This document shows positions 36,843-45,970 of a stretch of DNA of 64,000 nt, in pieces (position 1 is the first letter of the stretch; each line of letters starts with the position of its first letter). Source of the DNA: an uncultured Saprospiraceae bacterium (GTDB lineage Bacteria; Bacteroidota; Bacteroidia; Chitinophagales; Saprospiraceae); contig CALDTZ010000017.1 in NCBI GenBank assembly GCA_937924805.1, positions 1-64,000 of the forward strand. The letters run 5' to 3'. The notes under the pieces were generated by a model. The model searched no databases. It saw nothing but the letters and a program-made list of their open reading frames with translations, and was not told the origin of the DNA. The position numbers and the translations under genes were made by a program.

Positions 36843-38240
36843 TTAAGATGGAGTCATTATGGTAAGTGATGGATGACTCATTACATAGCTTTGTATAATG
36901 CGCTGATGTTCAGCATTGCTAGATACTTGAAATTGGACTTCGTCTTCAATGTCAAAATAACTTTTTTGGCTTTCTGCATCGATAATAGTATACCCGCAAT
37001 ACATTGAATCTTTAATTACAAAACAGACTCTTTCATTCAGACCTACACCTTCTTCAATGATGATAAACCTATTTTCAAGATGATTTTGTAAGTGCAATAA
37101 AGCTTGCTCGGCACGCAGATTATATTGTTGGAAAGATTCAATATTTAGACAAGCTCCTTCGCATTTTTTAACCTCATAATTAAAGCAACTTGTAAGATCT
37201 CTTTTTTCAATATCACAATACTGTAAACAAAGTTCATACATTTCCACTATTCCTTTTAATCTAGATTTTGCGCTTCTAGCTGAAGTATATTTTCCTAGCA
37301 TTTCTTGATTTGGGGTTAAAAAGCCACCAACTTTATGAACTTCAAAAGAATGATAATCATTTTCTGATTTTGTAAAAATGATGGTAAATGGATAATTTGT
37401 TTGCTTCTGTGCAACATTAATTAGGGGGCGTTTTTTTTTGATTTCATCACTTTCAAGTAATAGTGAAAGTAATTCACTCCCTGTTTCGACAAAATCAATT
37501 TCCGCAACTTCTCGAAAAAGTCGATTCCCTTTCTTTCCTTCTTTTCCAAAATGTTGTTTGATCCTTTTTTGAATATTTATGCTTTTCCCGATGTAAACGA
37601 TTTGGCCGCTCAAATCTTTAAAATAGTATACACCACAACATTCCGGAAGTGATTCTACAACACCCAAATCTAGGTTTTTAGGTAGGTTCGTAATTTTAAT
37701 ACTTTCAGAGATTAATGTCTTTTGCTCTTTTTTTGTTTTTGCTTGTTCTAAAACCTTAACCAGTACGACTGAAGCGGCGTAGGCATCGTCCAATGCTCTA
37801 TGTCTAGATTTTACCTCAATATTGAAATGATTAATTAAATTTCCTAGACTGTACGATTTCAAACCTGGTAGATTTTTTCTAGATAGTTGAACCGTACATA
37901 ATTTTCTTTTAGAAAAAGTGTAGCCTAAAGATTTAAATTCAGCTTGAAGAAATTGATAATCAAATCGAACATTGTGTGCGACAAAGATCGTGTCTTTAGT
38001 ATACTTGATAATATCCTTTGCAATTTCATAAAACTTAGGGGCATTCATAACCATGTCATTGGTGATTCCTGTAATTCTAGTGATATGTGGTGGAATGCTT
38101 CGTTCTGGATTTACCAATGAAGAATATTTCTCAATAATGACAGCATCTTCGAGTATAACTATACCAATTTCGGTTATTTTATCCGTTTTAAAATGGCCAC
38201 CAGTAGTTTCTATATCAATAACTGCATATCTTTGGCTCAT
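36843..38240 (-). CDS. DnaQ-like exonuclease fused to UvrC-type GIY-YIG domain
   Basis: The 465-residue protein has an N-terminal DEDDh exonuclease domain (about 4-165; Asp9 and Glu11 in VIDIETTGG, then HNVRFDYQFL and SRHRALDDAYA). A GIY-YIG nuclease domain follows at about 205-285 (GVYYFKD, VYIGKS, KRIKQHFG). A cysteine-bearing segment, CDIEKRDLTSCF and KKCEGACL, then recalls the UvrC Cys cluster. This fusion is known in Bacteroidota and Actinobacteria and is thought to act in DNA repair, possibly like Cho. The ATG at 38240 is divergent from the NamZ gene with only 16 bp between them. Confidence 0.93.
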   Translation of the reverse strand: MSQRYAVIDIETTGGHFKTDKITEIGIVILEDAVIIEKYSSLVNPERSIPPHITRITGITNDMVMNAPKFYEIAKDIIKYTKDTIFVAHNVRFDYQFLQAEFKSLGYTFSKRKLCTVQLSRKNLPGLKSYSLGNLINHFNIEVKSRHRALDDAYAASVVLVKVLEQAKTKKEQKTLISESIKITNLPKNLDLGVVESLPECCGVYYFKDLSGQIVYIGKSINIQKRIKQHFGKEGKKGNRLFREVAEIDFVETGSELLSLLLESDEIKKKRPLINVAQKQTNYPFTIIFTKSENDYHSFEVHKVGGFLTPNQEMLGKYTSARSAKSRLKGIVEMYELCLQYCDIEKRDLTSCFNYEVKKCEGACLNIESFQQYNLRAEQALLHLQNHLENRFIIIEEGVGLNERVCFVIKDSMYCGYTIIDAESQKSYFDIEDEVQFQVSSNAEHQRIIQSYVMSHPSLTIMTPS

Positions 38241-38256
38241 ATTAAATATTTATTAT

Positions 38257-39483
38257 ATGCATAATTGTTTCAAGGTAATCATTCCTTTGTTATTTTTCAT
38301 GGCTTGCCAAGCACAAAATACTCAATCAGATGTGAATGTCGAATCTGAAACGGATGAGACCTATAATCAACCTTTTGTTGTAAACTATCCAACTCCGGGA
38401 GCAAATGCTACAGAAAGCTATTTGCCCTATTTAAAAGGTAAAAAAGTTGGTTTAGTTGTGAACGCTACAAGTATTATTAATAAAACACATCTCGTAGATA
38501 CATTACTTTCACTGAATATAGATATAAAAACGGTTTTTGCACCAGAACACGGATTTAGAGGGCAAGAAGATGCAGGAGCCAAAGTTGTTGATAAGATAGA
38601 TGAAAAAACTGGATTGGATATTATTTCTTTGTATGGTAAAAATAAAAAACCGCAAACAAAACAACTCCAAAATATTGACATTATAGTTTTTGATATTCAA
38701 GATGTAGGTGTTCGATTTTACACTTATATTTCGACGCTTCATTATGTAATGGAAGCTTGTGCAGAAAATAATGTAGAACTTATCGTTTTAGATAGACCTA
38801 ATCCAAATGGATTTTATGTTGATGGGCCAATTATGGAAGATGATTTTACTAGCTTCGTTGGATTACACCCTGTGCCGATTATTTACGGAATGACAATTGG
38901 CGAATATGGAACAATGATCCAAGGACAGTCATGGATTAATAGAGCCAATGAATTGCAAATGAAAGTTATCAAATGTGTGGGTTATAACAGAAATACCACA
39001 TTTGAATTACCAGTTAGGCCATCTCCGAATTTACCAACACTGAAATCGATCTTACTATACCCTTCATTATGCCTTTTTGAAGGGACAACAGTTTCAGTAG
39101 GTAGAGGAACAGAATTTCCTTTTGAGGTTTTTGGTCACCCTAGATTTGTAGCATATGATTTTTATTTTACACCAATTTCTGGCTTTGGATCAAAATATCC
39201 AAAACATGAAAATAAAATTTGCTTTGGTCAAGAATTAAGAAAACGAACCTATAATCAAATTAAACAACAGGGCTTTAATTTACAATACCTATATGAAGCC
39301 AAGAAATTATGTTCAAATGAAATCTCCTTTTTTAATGATAATAACTTTTTCGAAAAACTAGCTGGAACAATTCAGATAAGAGAAGATTTGAATAATAATT
39401 TGACTCCAAAGGAGATAAAATCAAAATGGAAAGAAAATATTGTATTGTTTAATAAAATGAAGGAACCCTATCTAATGTATTAA
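38257..39483 (+). CDS. NamZ-like (DUF1343) exo-beta-N-acetylmuramidase, exported
   Basis: From the ATG at 38257 the product is 408 residues, with a lipoprotein-like or Sec signal (FFMACQAQ, Cys17). The DUF1343 family, now known as NamZ exo-beta-N-acetylmuramidase, is evident from GLVVNATSI, FAPEHGFRG, SLYG, VFDIQDVGVRFYTYISTL, DRPNPNG and RPSPNLPT. The enzyme should release MurNAc from peptidoglycan fragments in the periplasm. The frame stays open upstream to 38053, but that portion is antisense to the exonuclease gene and lacks a signal peptide. The last 4 bp overlap the convergent HhH-barrel gene. Confidence 0.9.
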   Translation: MHNCFKVIIPLLFFMACQAQNTQSDVNVESETDETYNQPFVVNYPTPGANATESYLPYLKGKKVGLVVNATSIINKTHLVDTLLSLNIDIKTVFAPEHGFRGQEDAGAKVVDKIDEKTGLDIISLYGKNKKPQTKQLQNIDIIVFDIQDVGVRFYTYISTLHYVMEACAENNVELIVLDRPNPNGFYVDGPIMEDDFTSFVGLHPVPIIYGMTIGEYGTMIQGQSWINRANELQMKVIKCVGYNRNTTFELPVRPSPNLPTLKSILLYPSLCLFEGTTVSVGRGTEFPFEVFGHPRFVAYDFYFTPISGFGSKYPKHENKICFGQELRKRTYNQIKQQGFNLQYLYEAKKLCSNEISFFNDNNFFEKLAGTIQIREDLNNNLTPKEIKSKWKENIVLFNKMKEPYLMY

Positions 39484-41612
39484 AAGCTATATTTTATTTG
39501 TGCTTTAACAACAGTTTGTGTGTTCCCATCTATTTCATTTAAAGCCGAACCAACGGTTTCTTGATTATCATAGTATGTTCTTGAGTATCGTGCTTCAATC
39601 ATTAGATTTCGAATACCACGATACCGAAGGTTTAAGTAATATCTTGAACCTCGATAAAAGAAGGGCGGAATATAAAATTCGTAGATCAAATCGTTTTCAT
39701 AGGCATAAATTCTACTGTCGTAATCATCCGTATTAAATATGGCATAACGCATCGTAAACTGTAATGGAAAATCGATCGATTTAAATAAGATATCTTGATA
39801 TCCCAGATAACCGCGACTTACTTTTGAATTTTGTTTAAACCATGAAAACTCTGCTCTTGATCTGAGCGTGATTGATTTATTTACATTGTAATTGAGATTA
39901 AACCTCAATCGTTGCTTTATTTGAGCTAAAACTGGATCGATTCGTTCTCCAGTAGATGAGTTATCAAATTTTCTTTCATGAAAATATTGAGAGTATATAT
40001 TTAATTTTCTTTTTATCGTAAAATCAAGTCTTGCTATATATTCCTTTCCATTGGTAGGACTATCAGTTTGGAATTTCAACCAATCATGTCTCCATAAATC
40101 AGCATACGTTCTAAATCTCCATTGATAGTTAATTTTCACATCAAGTCCCAAGTAAATCCCACGTTCATTGTTGTTCGATGCTCTTTCTCCAAAAGCATTA
40201 GGCAGCAACGCATGATAATCGGGATCAAAATCCCTGTAAAGTAAGACCAATGAGGTCTTACGGTCTAAACCTGCAAGAATACCATGAATATTTCCAAAGC
40301 CACTATTAAGCGAATGGGCTGTTTCTCCAAAAAAGAAAAAATTCTTAATCTTAAAACTATAATCAAAACTTAAATTTGTGAGTTGATCACCATTAAACAA
40401 AAATTTGTTAGCAAGGGAATTTGCACGTTGAAGAGGTGTATCAAATTTTTGAAACATTCCATTAAAACCTACATGAAAGTCTTTGGTTTTGTATTTTAAG
40501 ATACCTCCAATCTTTTGTTCTTCAATTTCATTTTCTTTAAGAATCTCAAGCGCGGTACGATGATAGCCACTTTGCGTAAATGAACTAAAACGAATATCAA
40601 CAAAACCGTCGTCGTCAACAACTTCAGAAATATTTCCATCTCGTTTTACATAACTTCCAAACGCAGTCAATTCTACATTTTTAATGGGCCTAATTGTAAC
40701 ACCCACACCACGATTAAATGCATTTTCATTTACAGAAGAATATGGACGTATTGATCTTCCCCCTTTTCTTACATTGGTTACCCAGGCGCTTTTTCCAGCT
40801 CCAAAGTCATTATGACTAATTAATCCTTGACCCATGCTAATCGTAAAATCACCGATAGCAACATCCTTTAAAAAATACGAATAATCCTTAAGGTATAAAT
40901 GGAAAGACATATAGTCAAAACCTAGTGGATTAGAGCCTCTAAAAAACTGCTCGCCAGCATCTTTTTCTAAAATAAATCCATAACGGAGACGATTTTCATA
41001 GTTGTATTTATATCGAATCGCATATTTGTTGGGATCCCCTAAGTAATGAGTTGGGAGACTATCATTAAAGCCGCGTTGTTTTTCTATTGTTCTAATCCAT
41101 TTAGTATAGATTTCATTTTTGCCTTTGTACAGCATTTGATGAATTGGAACATGAAAATTCGATTCCATTTTAACAGCAGCAATTTGAGAAAGAATTTTTG
41201 CTGATTCTAAATCAAAACCTTGAATTGATTGTATTTCTTCAATAGCGATAATTGGACCATATTCAGATCGATAAGAATCAAAAGCAGCAAGTTGGATTGG
41301 AGTGAATAATAGAAGCTCAGCTAAATCTTCGCTATCTACTTTGTTGAGGTCTACTGGTTTTTGCAAGTAGGTAGATAGACGGTCATAAATTTGGTCTAAG
41401 TCTACATCGTCAAGTTCATTGTTTTCAACAAAAGATTCAATCTGATTACGAATGTTTAATGGGATATCCTGTGCACTCAATAATCCAACACAGGCAAATA
41501 GAATGAGTATAGTCCAATAAAATTTTATCAAAAAATGCAGATTTAGATCTTGTAAATTAATAGAATAAAATTTATATGCCAATATTAAAACACCTTTATT
41601 GTTAATGTGCAT
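39480..41612 (-). CDS. Helix-hairpin-helix domain plus outer-membrane beta-barrel-like protein
   Basis: The 710-residue protein has a signal segment ending GLLSAQ (about residue 48 if the ATG at 41612 is used). A TTG at 41531 would give a more ordinary signal peptide and 683 residues. After the signal, residues about 75-150 contain ComEA-like helix-hairpin-helix repeats (PVDLNKVDSEDLAELLLFT, IEEIQSIQGFDLESAKIL). The rest is rich in alternating aromatic strands and ends with VKAQIKYSF, typical of an outer-membrane barrel. HhH domains normally bind DNA nonspecifically, so a role in DNA binding at the surface is conceivable but unproven. It is convergent with the NamZ gene. Confidence 0.8.
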   Translation of the reverse strand: MHINNKGVLILAYKFYSINLQDLNLHFLIKFYWTILILFACVGLLSAQDIPLNIRNQIESFVENNELDDVDLDQIYDRLSTYLQKPVDLNKVDSEDLAELLLFTPIQLAAFDSYRSEYGPIIAIEEIQSIQGFDLESAKILSQIAAVKMESNFHVPIHQMLYKGKNEIYTKWIRTIEKQRGFNDSLPTHYLGDPNKYAIRYKYNYENRLRYGFILEKDAGEQFFRGSNPLGFDYMSFHLYLKDYSYFLKDVAIGDFTISMGQGLISHNDFGAGKSAWVTNVRKGGRSIRPYSSVNENAFNRGVGVTIRPIKNVELTAFGSYVKRDGNISEVVDDDGFVDIRFSSFTQSGYHRTALEILKENEIEEQKIGGILKYKTKDFHVGFNGMFQKFDTPLQRANSLANKFLFNGDQLTNLSFDYSFKIKNFFFFGETAHSLNSGFGNIHGILAGLDRKTSLVLLYRDFDPDYHALLPNAFGERASNNNERGIYLGLDVKINYQWRFRTYADLWRHDWLKFQTDSPTNGKEYIARLDFTIKRKLNIYSQYFHERKFDNSSTGERIDPVLAQIKQRLRFNLNYNVNKSITLRSRAEFSWFKQNSKVSRGYLGYQDILFKSIDFPLQFTMRYAIFNTDDYDSRIYAYENDLIYEFYIPPFFYRGSRYYLNLRYRGIRNLMIEARYSRTYYDNQETVGSALNEIDGNTQTVVKAQIKYSF

Positions 41613-41825
41613 CTCATTTTAATGAATTATAAATTCACAGATCAAATATTTAATCGTTGTTTTGTTTTCGTTGAAATAACAATAATATTATTGTAAGTGT
41701 CTTATTCATAGTGTGTTATGAGTATATTTTAATTTTGGATACCACATATTTGCAATTTATTTGATAGGAGGGATTTCATATTGATTTAATATTTGCATCT
41801 TTCAAATCAATTAATAAATCTAGGA

Positions 41826-42842
41826 ATGGGTAAATTAAAATTCGAATACATTTGGTTGGACGGTGGTGTTCCAACGCAAATGATGCGAAGTAAAACAAAA
41901 ATTATTGATGATACACAATTTAGTGGTAAGGTAGAAGACTTGCCATTATGGTCTTTTGATGGGTCTTCAACGAATCAGGCTTCTGGGAGTTCATCAGATT
42001 GTTTATTGAAGCCAGTAAGATTATTTACGGATCCAACAAGAACCAATGGTTTCTTAGTAATGTGTGAAGTGATGAATGCGGATGGTACACCCCATATTAC
42101 AAATGGTAGAGCAACTATAAATGATGACGATAATGATTTTTGGTTTGGATTCGAACAAGAATATGTACTTTGGGATTTAGAGTATCATACTCCACTCGGA
42201 TTTCCAGCAAAAGGTTATTATCCTCCCCCTCAAGGTCCATATTATTGTTCAGTAGGTGCTGAATTTGCCGTTGGACGAGAAATCGTTGAAACGCATATGG
42301 ATATATGCATTGAAGCTGGGATAAATATCGAAGGTGTAAATGCTGAAGTTATGAAGGGGCAATGGGAATATCAAGTATTTGCAAAAGGTGCTAAAGAAGC
42401 AGGTGACCAAGTCTGGGTTGCAAGATATTTGATGGAAAAAGTAGGTGAAGAATTTGATGTTCGTATAAACCTCCACCCTAAACCAGTTCAAGGTGATTGG
42501 AATGGTTCTGGGATGCATGCAAACTTTTCGAATACAGTTTTGAGAACTTGTGGAGATCAGAAAGTTTACGAGGAGATTTGTGAGAAATTTGGAACAAAAG
42601 ACCGTATACAGGCTGCAATTGATGTATATGGAGCCTATAATGATTTGAGATTGACAGGAAAGCATGAAACGCAAGCCATCGATAAGTTTACATATGGAGT
42701 TTCTGACCGAGGTGCTTCTATAAGGATACCAATAGCAACCGTTGAAAATGGATGGAAAGGGTGGTTGGAAGATAGACGTCCTGCCTCAAATGCAGATCCG
42801 TATAAAGTAGCTTCTTCAATTGTCAAAACAGTGAAAGGGTAA
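41826..42842 (+). CDS. glnA: Glutamine synthetase, type II (beta-Grasp domain containing)
   Basis: From the ATG at 41826 the product is 338 residues, close to eukaryote-type GSII rather than the about 470 residues of GSI. It begins KLKFEYIWLDGG and carries LPLWSFDGSSTNQA, the WFGFEQEYVL metal-binding segment, QWEYQV, GSGMHANFS and the late EDRRPASNADPY. It forms glutamine from glutamate, ammonia and ATP. A TTG at 41793 in frame is part of a TTTG that looks like a promoter element, so the ATG is preferred. A strong terminator follows. Confidence 0.95.
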   Translation: MGKLKFEYIWLDGGVPTQMMRSKTKIIDDTQFSGKVEDLPLWSFDGSSTNQASGSSSDCLLKPVRLFTDPTRTNGFLVMCEVMNADGTPHITNGRATINDDDNDFWFGFEQEYVLWDLEYHTPLGFPAKGYYPPPQGPYYCSVGAEFAVGREIVETHMDICIEAGINIEGVNAEVMKGQWEYQVFAKGAKEAGDQVWVARYLMEKVGEEFDVRINLHPKPVQGDWNGSGMHANFSNTVLRTCGDQKVYEEICEKFGTKDRIQAAIDVYGAYNDLRLTGKHETQAIDKFTYGVSDRGASIRIPIATVENGWKGWLEDRRPASNADPYKVASSIVKTVKG

Positions 42843-42863
42843 TCACAACAAAAACCTTTATGA

Positions 42864-42895
42864 AAAGACTTTAGTATTTTACTAAAGTCTTTTTT
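42864..42895 (+). terminator. Strong rho-independent terminator after glutamine synthetase
   Basis: AAAGACTTTAGTA (42864-42876) pairs perfectly over 13 bp with TACTAAAGTCTTT (42880-42892) across a 3-nt loop, followed by more T residues. It lies 21 bp after the stop codon. Confidence 0.88.
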
Positions 42896-42906
42896 AATTT
42901 TATCAT

Positions 42907-44235
42907 ATGAATAGAACACTCGGTATTTTTATCTTTCTTTTTTTTCCATGTTTTTTATTTGCCCAATTTCCAGATATCTCTGCATTAATGGGAGAAAAGC
43001 CCAAAAAAGATAAATTTAAACTTAGACACCTCATAACTGGACACAAATACAAGCACTCCGAAAAAGATAGATCATTCAAACTTAATTCGCCATTAAGTTC
43101 TATCAATTTTAATCCTGTCCGAGGTTTTCATGGAGCGCTAAAGGGTACTTTTATGGAAGGTAGTAAAAACACCAAAAATCATAGCCTTGAAGCAGTTGTG
43201 GGGTATGGTTTTTCTGACCAAAAAGTAAATTTTAAAACGAGTTATCAAAGAATTTTTGATCCAATGTATAAATCTGGATTTAGGATAGCAAGCGGTAGAG
43301 AAATTTCAGATGTTCATAATATTAGAACGCTTTATCCTATCATTGAATCATATTTTACTTTGTTTTTTAAGGAAAACTACGTTTATCACTATGAAAATCA
43401 ATTTGCTGAAATCGCTTTTTTTACAGAAATAAAAGAAGACTTTAAAACAGCTATCACACTCGGATATTATTCAAGGTTGGAGATTGAAAATAAAACGAAT
43501 TATAGTTTCTTTCAGAGATCCGAAAATTATATTCCCAATGCAAAATTGAATTATCAAGGGAAAGAGTTTTTAGACTCAGATGTTTTTTCATTAAAACTTA
43601 ATCTAACTTGGCAGCCAAATACAGAATTTGCTGTTTTCAAAGAAGTAAGAATAAATCAAGGAAGTACATACCCAATTGTGAAATTTAATGTTAGTACAAA
43701 TGTTTCAACAAATTTTGAAAATTATGCTTTTACGACCTTTACCTTGTCAATAAAAGATCAGGAAGCACTTAAGTCAAAAATGGGGTATTTTTCCTATTCT
43801 ATGACTGCCGGCGCTATTGACATCGGAAATGAAAGCTACCTTCATGCTTCAGATTATTTGGATTACAGAACGAATGAAATTTACATAAATTCGCATTTTT
43901 TAGATACTGATATTTTCAACACCTTTCCGTTTTATTATTACAGAACAAATCAATCGTATGCAGAATCACATATAGAATATCATTTTGACGGTAATCTATT
44001 AGGTCGTTTACCTGGAGTGAAAAAATTAAAATGGGAACTATATTCTAGATACAGTGCTCTTGCAATAAATGATGTTGATCCTTTAATACACGAAGTAACC
44101 GTAGGTGTTGAAAATATTCGATTGTTAGGGGCTGATTTGTTGAGGTTAGAATGCAGTTTTCCTATTAACCCTACAGAAGTACAATCATTTAATATAGGAA
44201 TTAGATATAATAACTTTATATCTAAGTTTCTGTAG
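42907..44235 (+). CDS. DUF5686-like outer-membrane barrel protein
   Basis: The 442-residue protein has a signal peptide ending LFAQ (about residue 20), then a beta-rich sequence. It resembles the C-terminal barrel half of DUF5686 proteins: SGREISDVHN with TLYPIIESYFTLFFKENYVYHYE, the FPFYYYRTNQSYAESHIEYH segment and LLGRLPGVKKLKWEL. Full DUF5686 proteins in Bacteroidota are about 800 residues with an N-terminal carboxypeptidase-regulatory-like domain; that half is absent here and the gene starts cleanly with its own signal. Function is unknown. The last 14 bp overlap a small convergent gene. Confidence 0.78.
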   Translation: MNRTLGIFIFLFFPCFLFAQFPDISALMGEKPKKDKFKLRHLITGHKYKHSEKDRSFKLNSPLSSINFNPVRGFHGALKGTFMEGSKNTKNHSLEAVVGYGFSDQKVNFKTSYQRIFDPMYKSGFRIASGREISDVHNIRTLYPIIESYFTLFFKENYVYHYENQFAEIAFFTEIKEDFKTAITLGYYSRLEIENKTNYSFFQRSENYIPNAKLNYQGKEFLDSDVFSLKLNLTWQPNTEFAVFKEVRINQGSTYPIVKFNVSTNVSTNFENYAFTTFTLSIKDQEALKSKMGYFSYSMTAGAIDIGNESYLHASDYLDYRTNEIYINSHFLDTDIFNTFPFYYYRTNQSYAESHIEYHFDGNLLGRLPGVKKLKWELYSRYSALAINDVDPLIHEVTVGVENIRLLGADLLRLECSFPINPTEVQSFNIGIRYNNFISKFL

Positions 44236-44446
44236 AATCAACGTGATAGCCAGCAGTTCTTCCTAGATAAAAAAGTACCATTCCACCAAAAAGCATAATT
44301 AACTTACTGATTAATTGAGTAGTACCCGAAAATGAACGTAAAAATTTCAATATTTGGAGATCAAGGTTTACAATACCCAGGACTAAAGCAATAAAACCTG
44401 TCAAAAACAAAATAAACCCCAGCAATGTTAAAATAGAAGATTTCAT
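44222..44446 (-). CDS. Small two-helix membrane protein
   Basis: This is a 74-residue protein with two hydrophobic helices (about 5-30 and 45-64) joined by a short loop, and a polar C-terminus HVDSTET. It resembles small conserved hypothetical membrane proteins of Bacteroidota; I recognise no domain. The gene is divergent from HMG-CoA lyase and convergent with the DUF5686-like gene, overlapping it by 14 bp. Confidence 0.6.
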   Translation of the reverse strand: MKSSILTLLGFILFLTGFIALVLGIVNLDLQILKFLRSFSGTTQLISKLIMLFGGMVLFYLGRTAGYHVDSTET

Positions 44447-44504
44447 TGATTATCTTTTAAGAACATAAAGTTCGTAAGAATAAATTTAATATCCAGTCTA
44501 TTTG

Positions 44505-44512
44505 TACCTTTG
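44505..44512 (+). promoter_or_regulatory. Promoter -7 element TACCTTTG before the HMG-CoA lyase gene
   Basis: TACCTTTG matches TAnnTTTG and lies 7 bp upstream of the ATG at 44520, implying a very short leader. No TTTG is seen at a good -33 distance. Confidence 0.5.
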
Positions 44513-44519
44513 ATTTGAA

Positions 44520-45380
44520 ATGAGAAAAGATTTTATAAAATTAATTGAATGTCCCCGTGATGCCATGCAAGGCATTCATGATTTTATAGAAACCGAGACA
44601 AAGATTAAATATATCAATCAATTATTGAAAGTCGGCTTTGATACATTAGATTTTGGAAGTTTCGTTTCTCCAAAAGCAATTCCTCAAATGGCTGATACGG
44701 CCTTAGTTATGGATAGTATTGTGAAAGGGGATAAAACGAAATTGTTGGCTATTGTTGCTAATTTTAGAGGAGCACTACAGGCTTGTAAATTTGATCAAAT
44801 CGATTATTTAGGTTATCCATTTTCAATATCGGAAACGTTTCAGATTAGAAATACGAATGCAACGATTGAAGAATCTTTAGAAAGAGTGAAGGATATCAAA
44901 GATTTATGCGACGATTGTGGCAAGGATCTAGTAATCTATATTTCCATGGGGTTTGGTAATCCATACGGAGATGAGTGGAATCATGAAATTATTAATCATT
45001 GGGTTTCAAAATTAGCTAAATTAGGTATTTCGATATTTTCAATGTCAGATACAATTGGTGTTTCCAATCCTGATAGTATATCCTATATTTTTGAAACGTT
45101 AATTCCGCAATTTCCAAATATAGAATTTGGAGCACATCTCCACACAAGAGCTGATACATGGCGAGAAAAAGTAGAAGCGGCGTATCAAAGTGGATGTTTT
45201 CGTTTTGATGGTGCTATTAAAGGATATGGTGGGTGCCCAATGGCTAAGGATGAGTTAATAGGAAATATGCCAATGGAAAATCTTATTTATTATTTTGATG
45301 ACAAGAATCTAGTCAGTAATATTAATAAAAGTGCATTCATTGGTGGCTTAGGACTCGCCTCAGAGACATTTCCCTTATAA
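44520..45380 (+). CDS. Hydroxymethylglutaryl-CoA lyase
   Basis: The 286-residue TIM-barrel enzyme splits HMG-CoA into acetyl-CoA and acetoacetate in leucine breakdown. The family segments are ECPRDAMQGI, DFGSFVSPKAIPQMADT, SMSDTIGVSNP, FGAHLHTR and the catalytic loop IKGYGGCPMAKDEL, with its cysteine. The length is slightly shorter than the usual about 300. It stands as a single gene with its own promoter element. Confidence 0.94.
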   Translation: MRKDFIKLIECPRDAMQGIHDFIETETKIKYINQLLKVGFDTLDFGSFVSPKAIPQMADTALVMDSIVKGDKTKLLAIVANFRGALQACKFDQIDYLGYPFSISETFQIRNTNATIEESLERVKDIKDLCDDCGKDLVIYISMGFGNPYGDEWNHEIINHWVSKLAKLGISIFSMSDTIGVSNPDSISYIFETLIPQFPNIEFGAHLHTRADTWREKVEAAYQSGCFRFDGAIKGYGGCPMAKDELIGNMPMENLIYYFDDKNLVSNINKSAFIGGLGLASETFPL

Positions 45381-45445
45381 GATACAATAAAAAGGTTTTT
45401 TCATATTTTTATTCTTTTTATACTTGAGAAGAAATTACTTGATAC

Positions 45446-45970
45446 GTGGCAATTTTTAAAAATAGAAAAGAATTTAAAAGTATATTTTCAGAGTGGTATA
45501 ACCCACTTTGTAATTATGCATTTTCTATTGTTAAAAACAACCAACAAGCAAAAGATATCGTTCAAGATGTTTTTTTACAAATTTGGGAACAACAAGATCA
45601 ACATTTTATTAAGACAAGTCTAAAGTCTTATTTGTTTAAAGCAACTTATCATAAGACTTTAGAGAAAATTCGTAAAAGTAAAAGACATCAAGAGGTAGTC
45701 AGCCTTTCGGCAAATGGAATTACAAATGAAGTAACAATGCCTGATTTCCAAAAAGATGCAAATCTTTATAGAATAAAGGAAGAAATCAATAATTCAATAC
45801 GACAATTGCCGCCTAAATGTCAAGAAGTATTTCTCTTAAGCCGTAAGAATGGCTTAACTTACACCGAGATCGCAAATGATCTGGGTATTTCAAAAAAAAC
45901 GGTGGAGAACCATATGATTAAGGCACTCGATTTTTTGAGGAATAACCTAAAAAATATAATTAGTGAGTAA
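45446..45970 (+). CDS. ECF-type sigma-70 factor
   Basis: The 174-residue protein has region 2 (YNPLCNYAFSIVKNNQQAKD, DIVQDVFLQIWE) and region 4 (LPPKCQEVFLLSRKNGLTYT, IANDLGISKKTVENHM), without regions 1 and 3, as in FecI-like ECF factors. The start is GTG at 45446. It overlaps the FecR-type gene by 8 bp and heads a four-gene surface-signalling operon. It probably directs transcription of the TonB receptor genes and perhaps its own. Confidence 0.94.
   Translation: MAIFKNRKEFKSIFSEWYNPLCNYAFSIVKNNQQAKDIVQDVFLQIWEQQDQHFIKTSLKSYLFKATYHKTLEKIRKSKRHQEVVSLSANGITNEVTMPDFQKDANLYRIKEEINNSIRQLPPKCQEVFLLSRKNGLTYTEIANDLGISKKTVENHMIKALDFLRNNLKNIISE

Noticed and set aside
42249..42674. 141-codon minus-strand frame inside the glutamine synthetase gene
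   Set aside because: Antisense shadow; the plus strand encodes uninterrupted GSII motifs.
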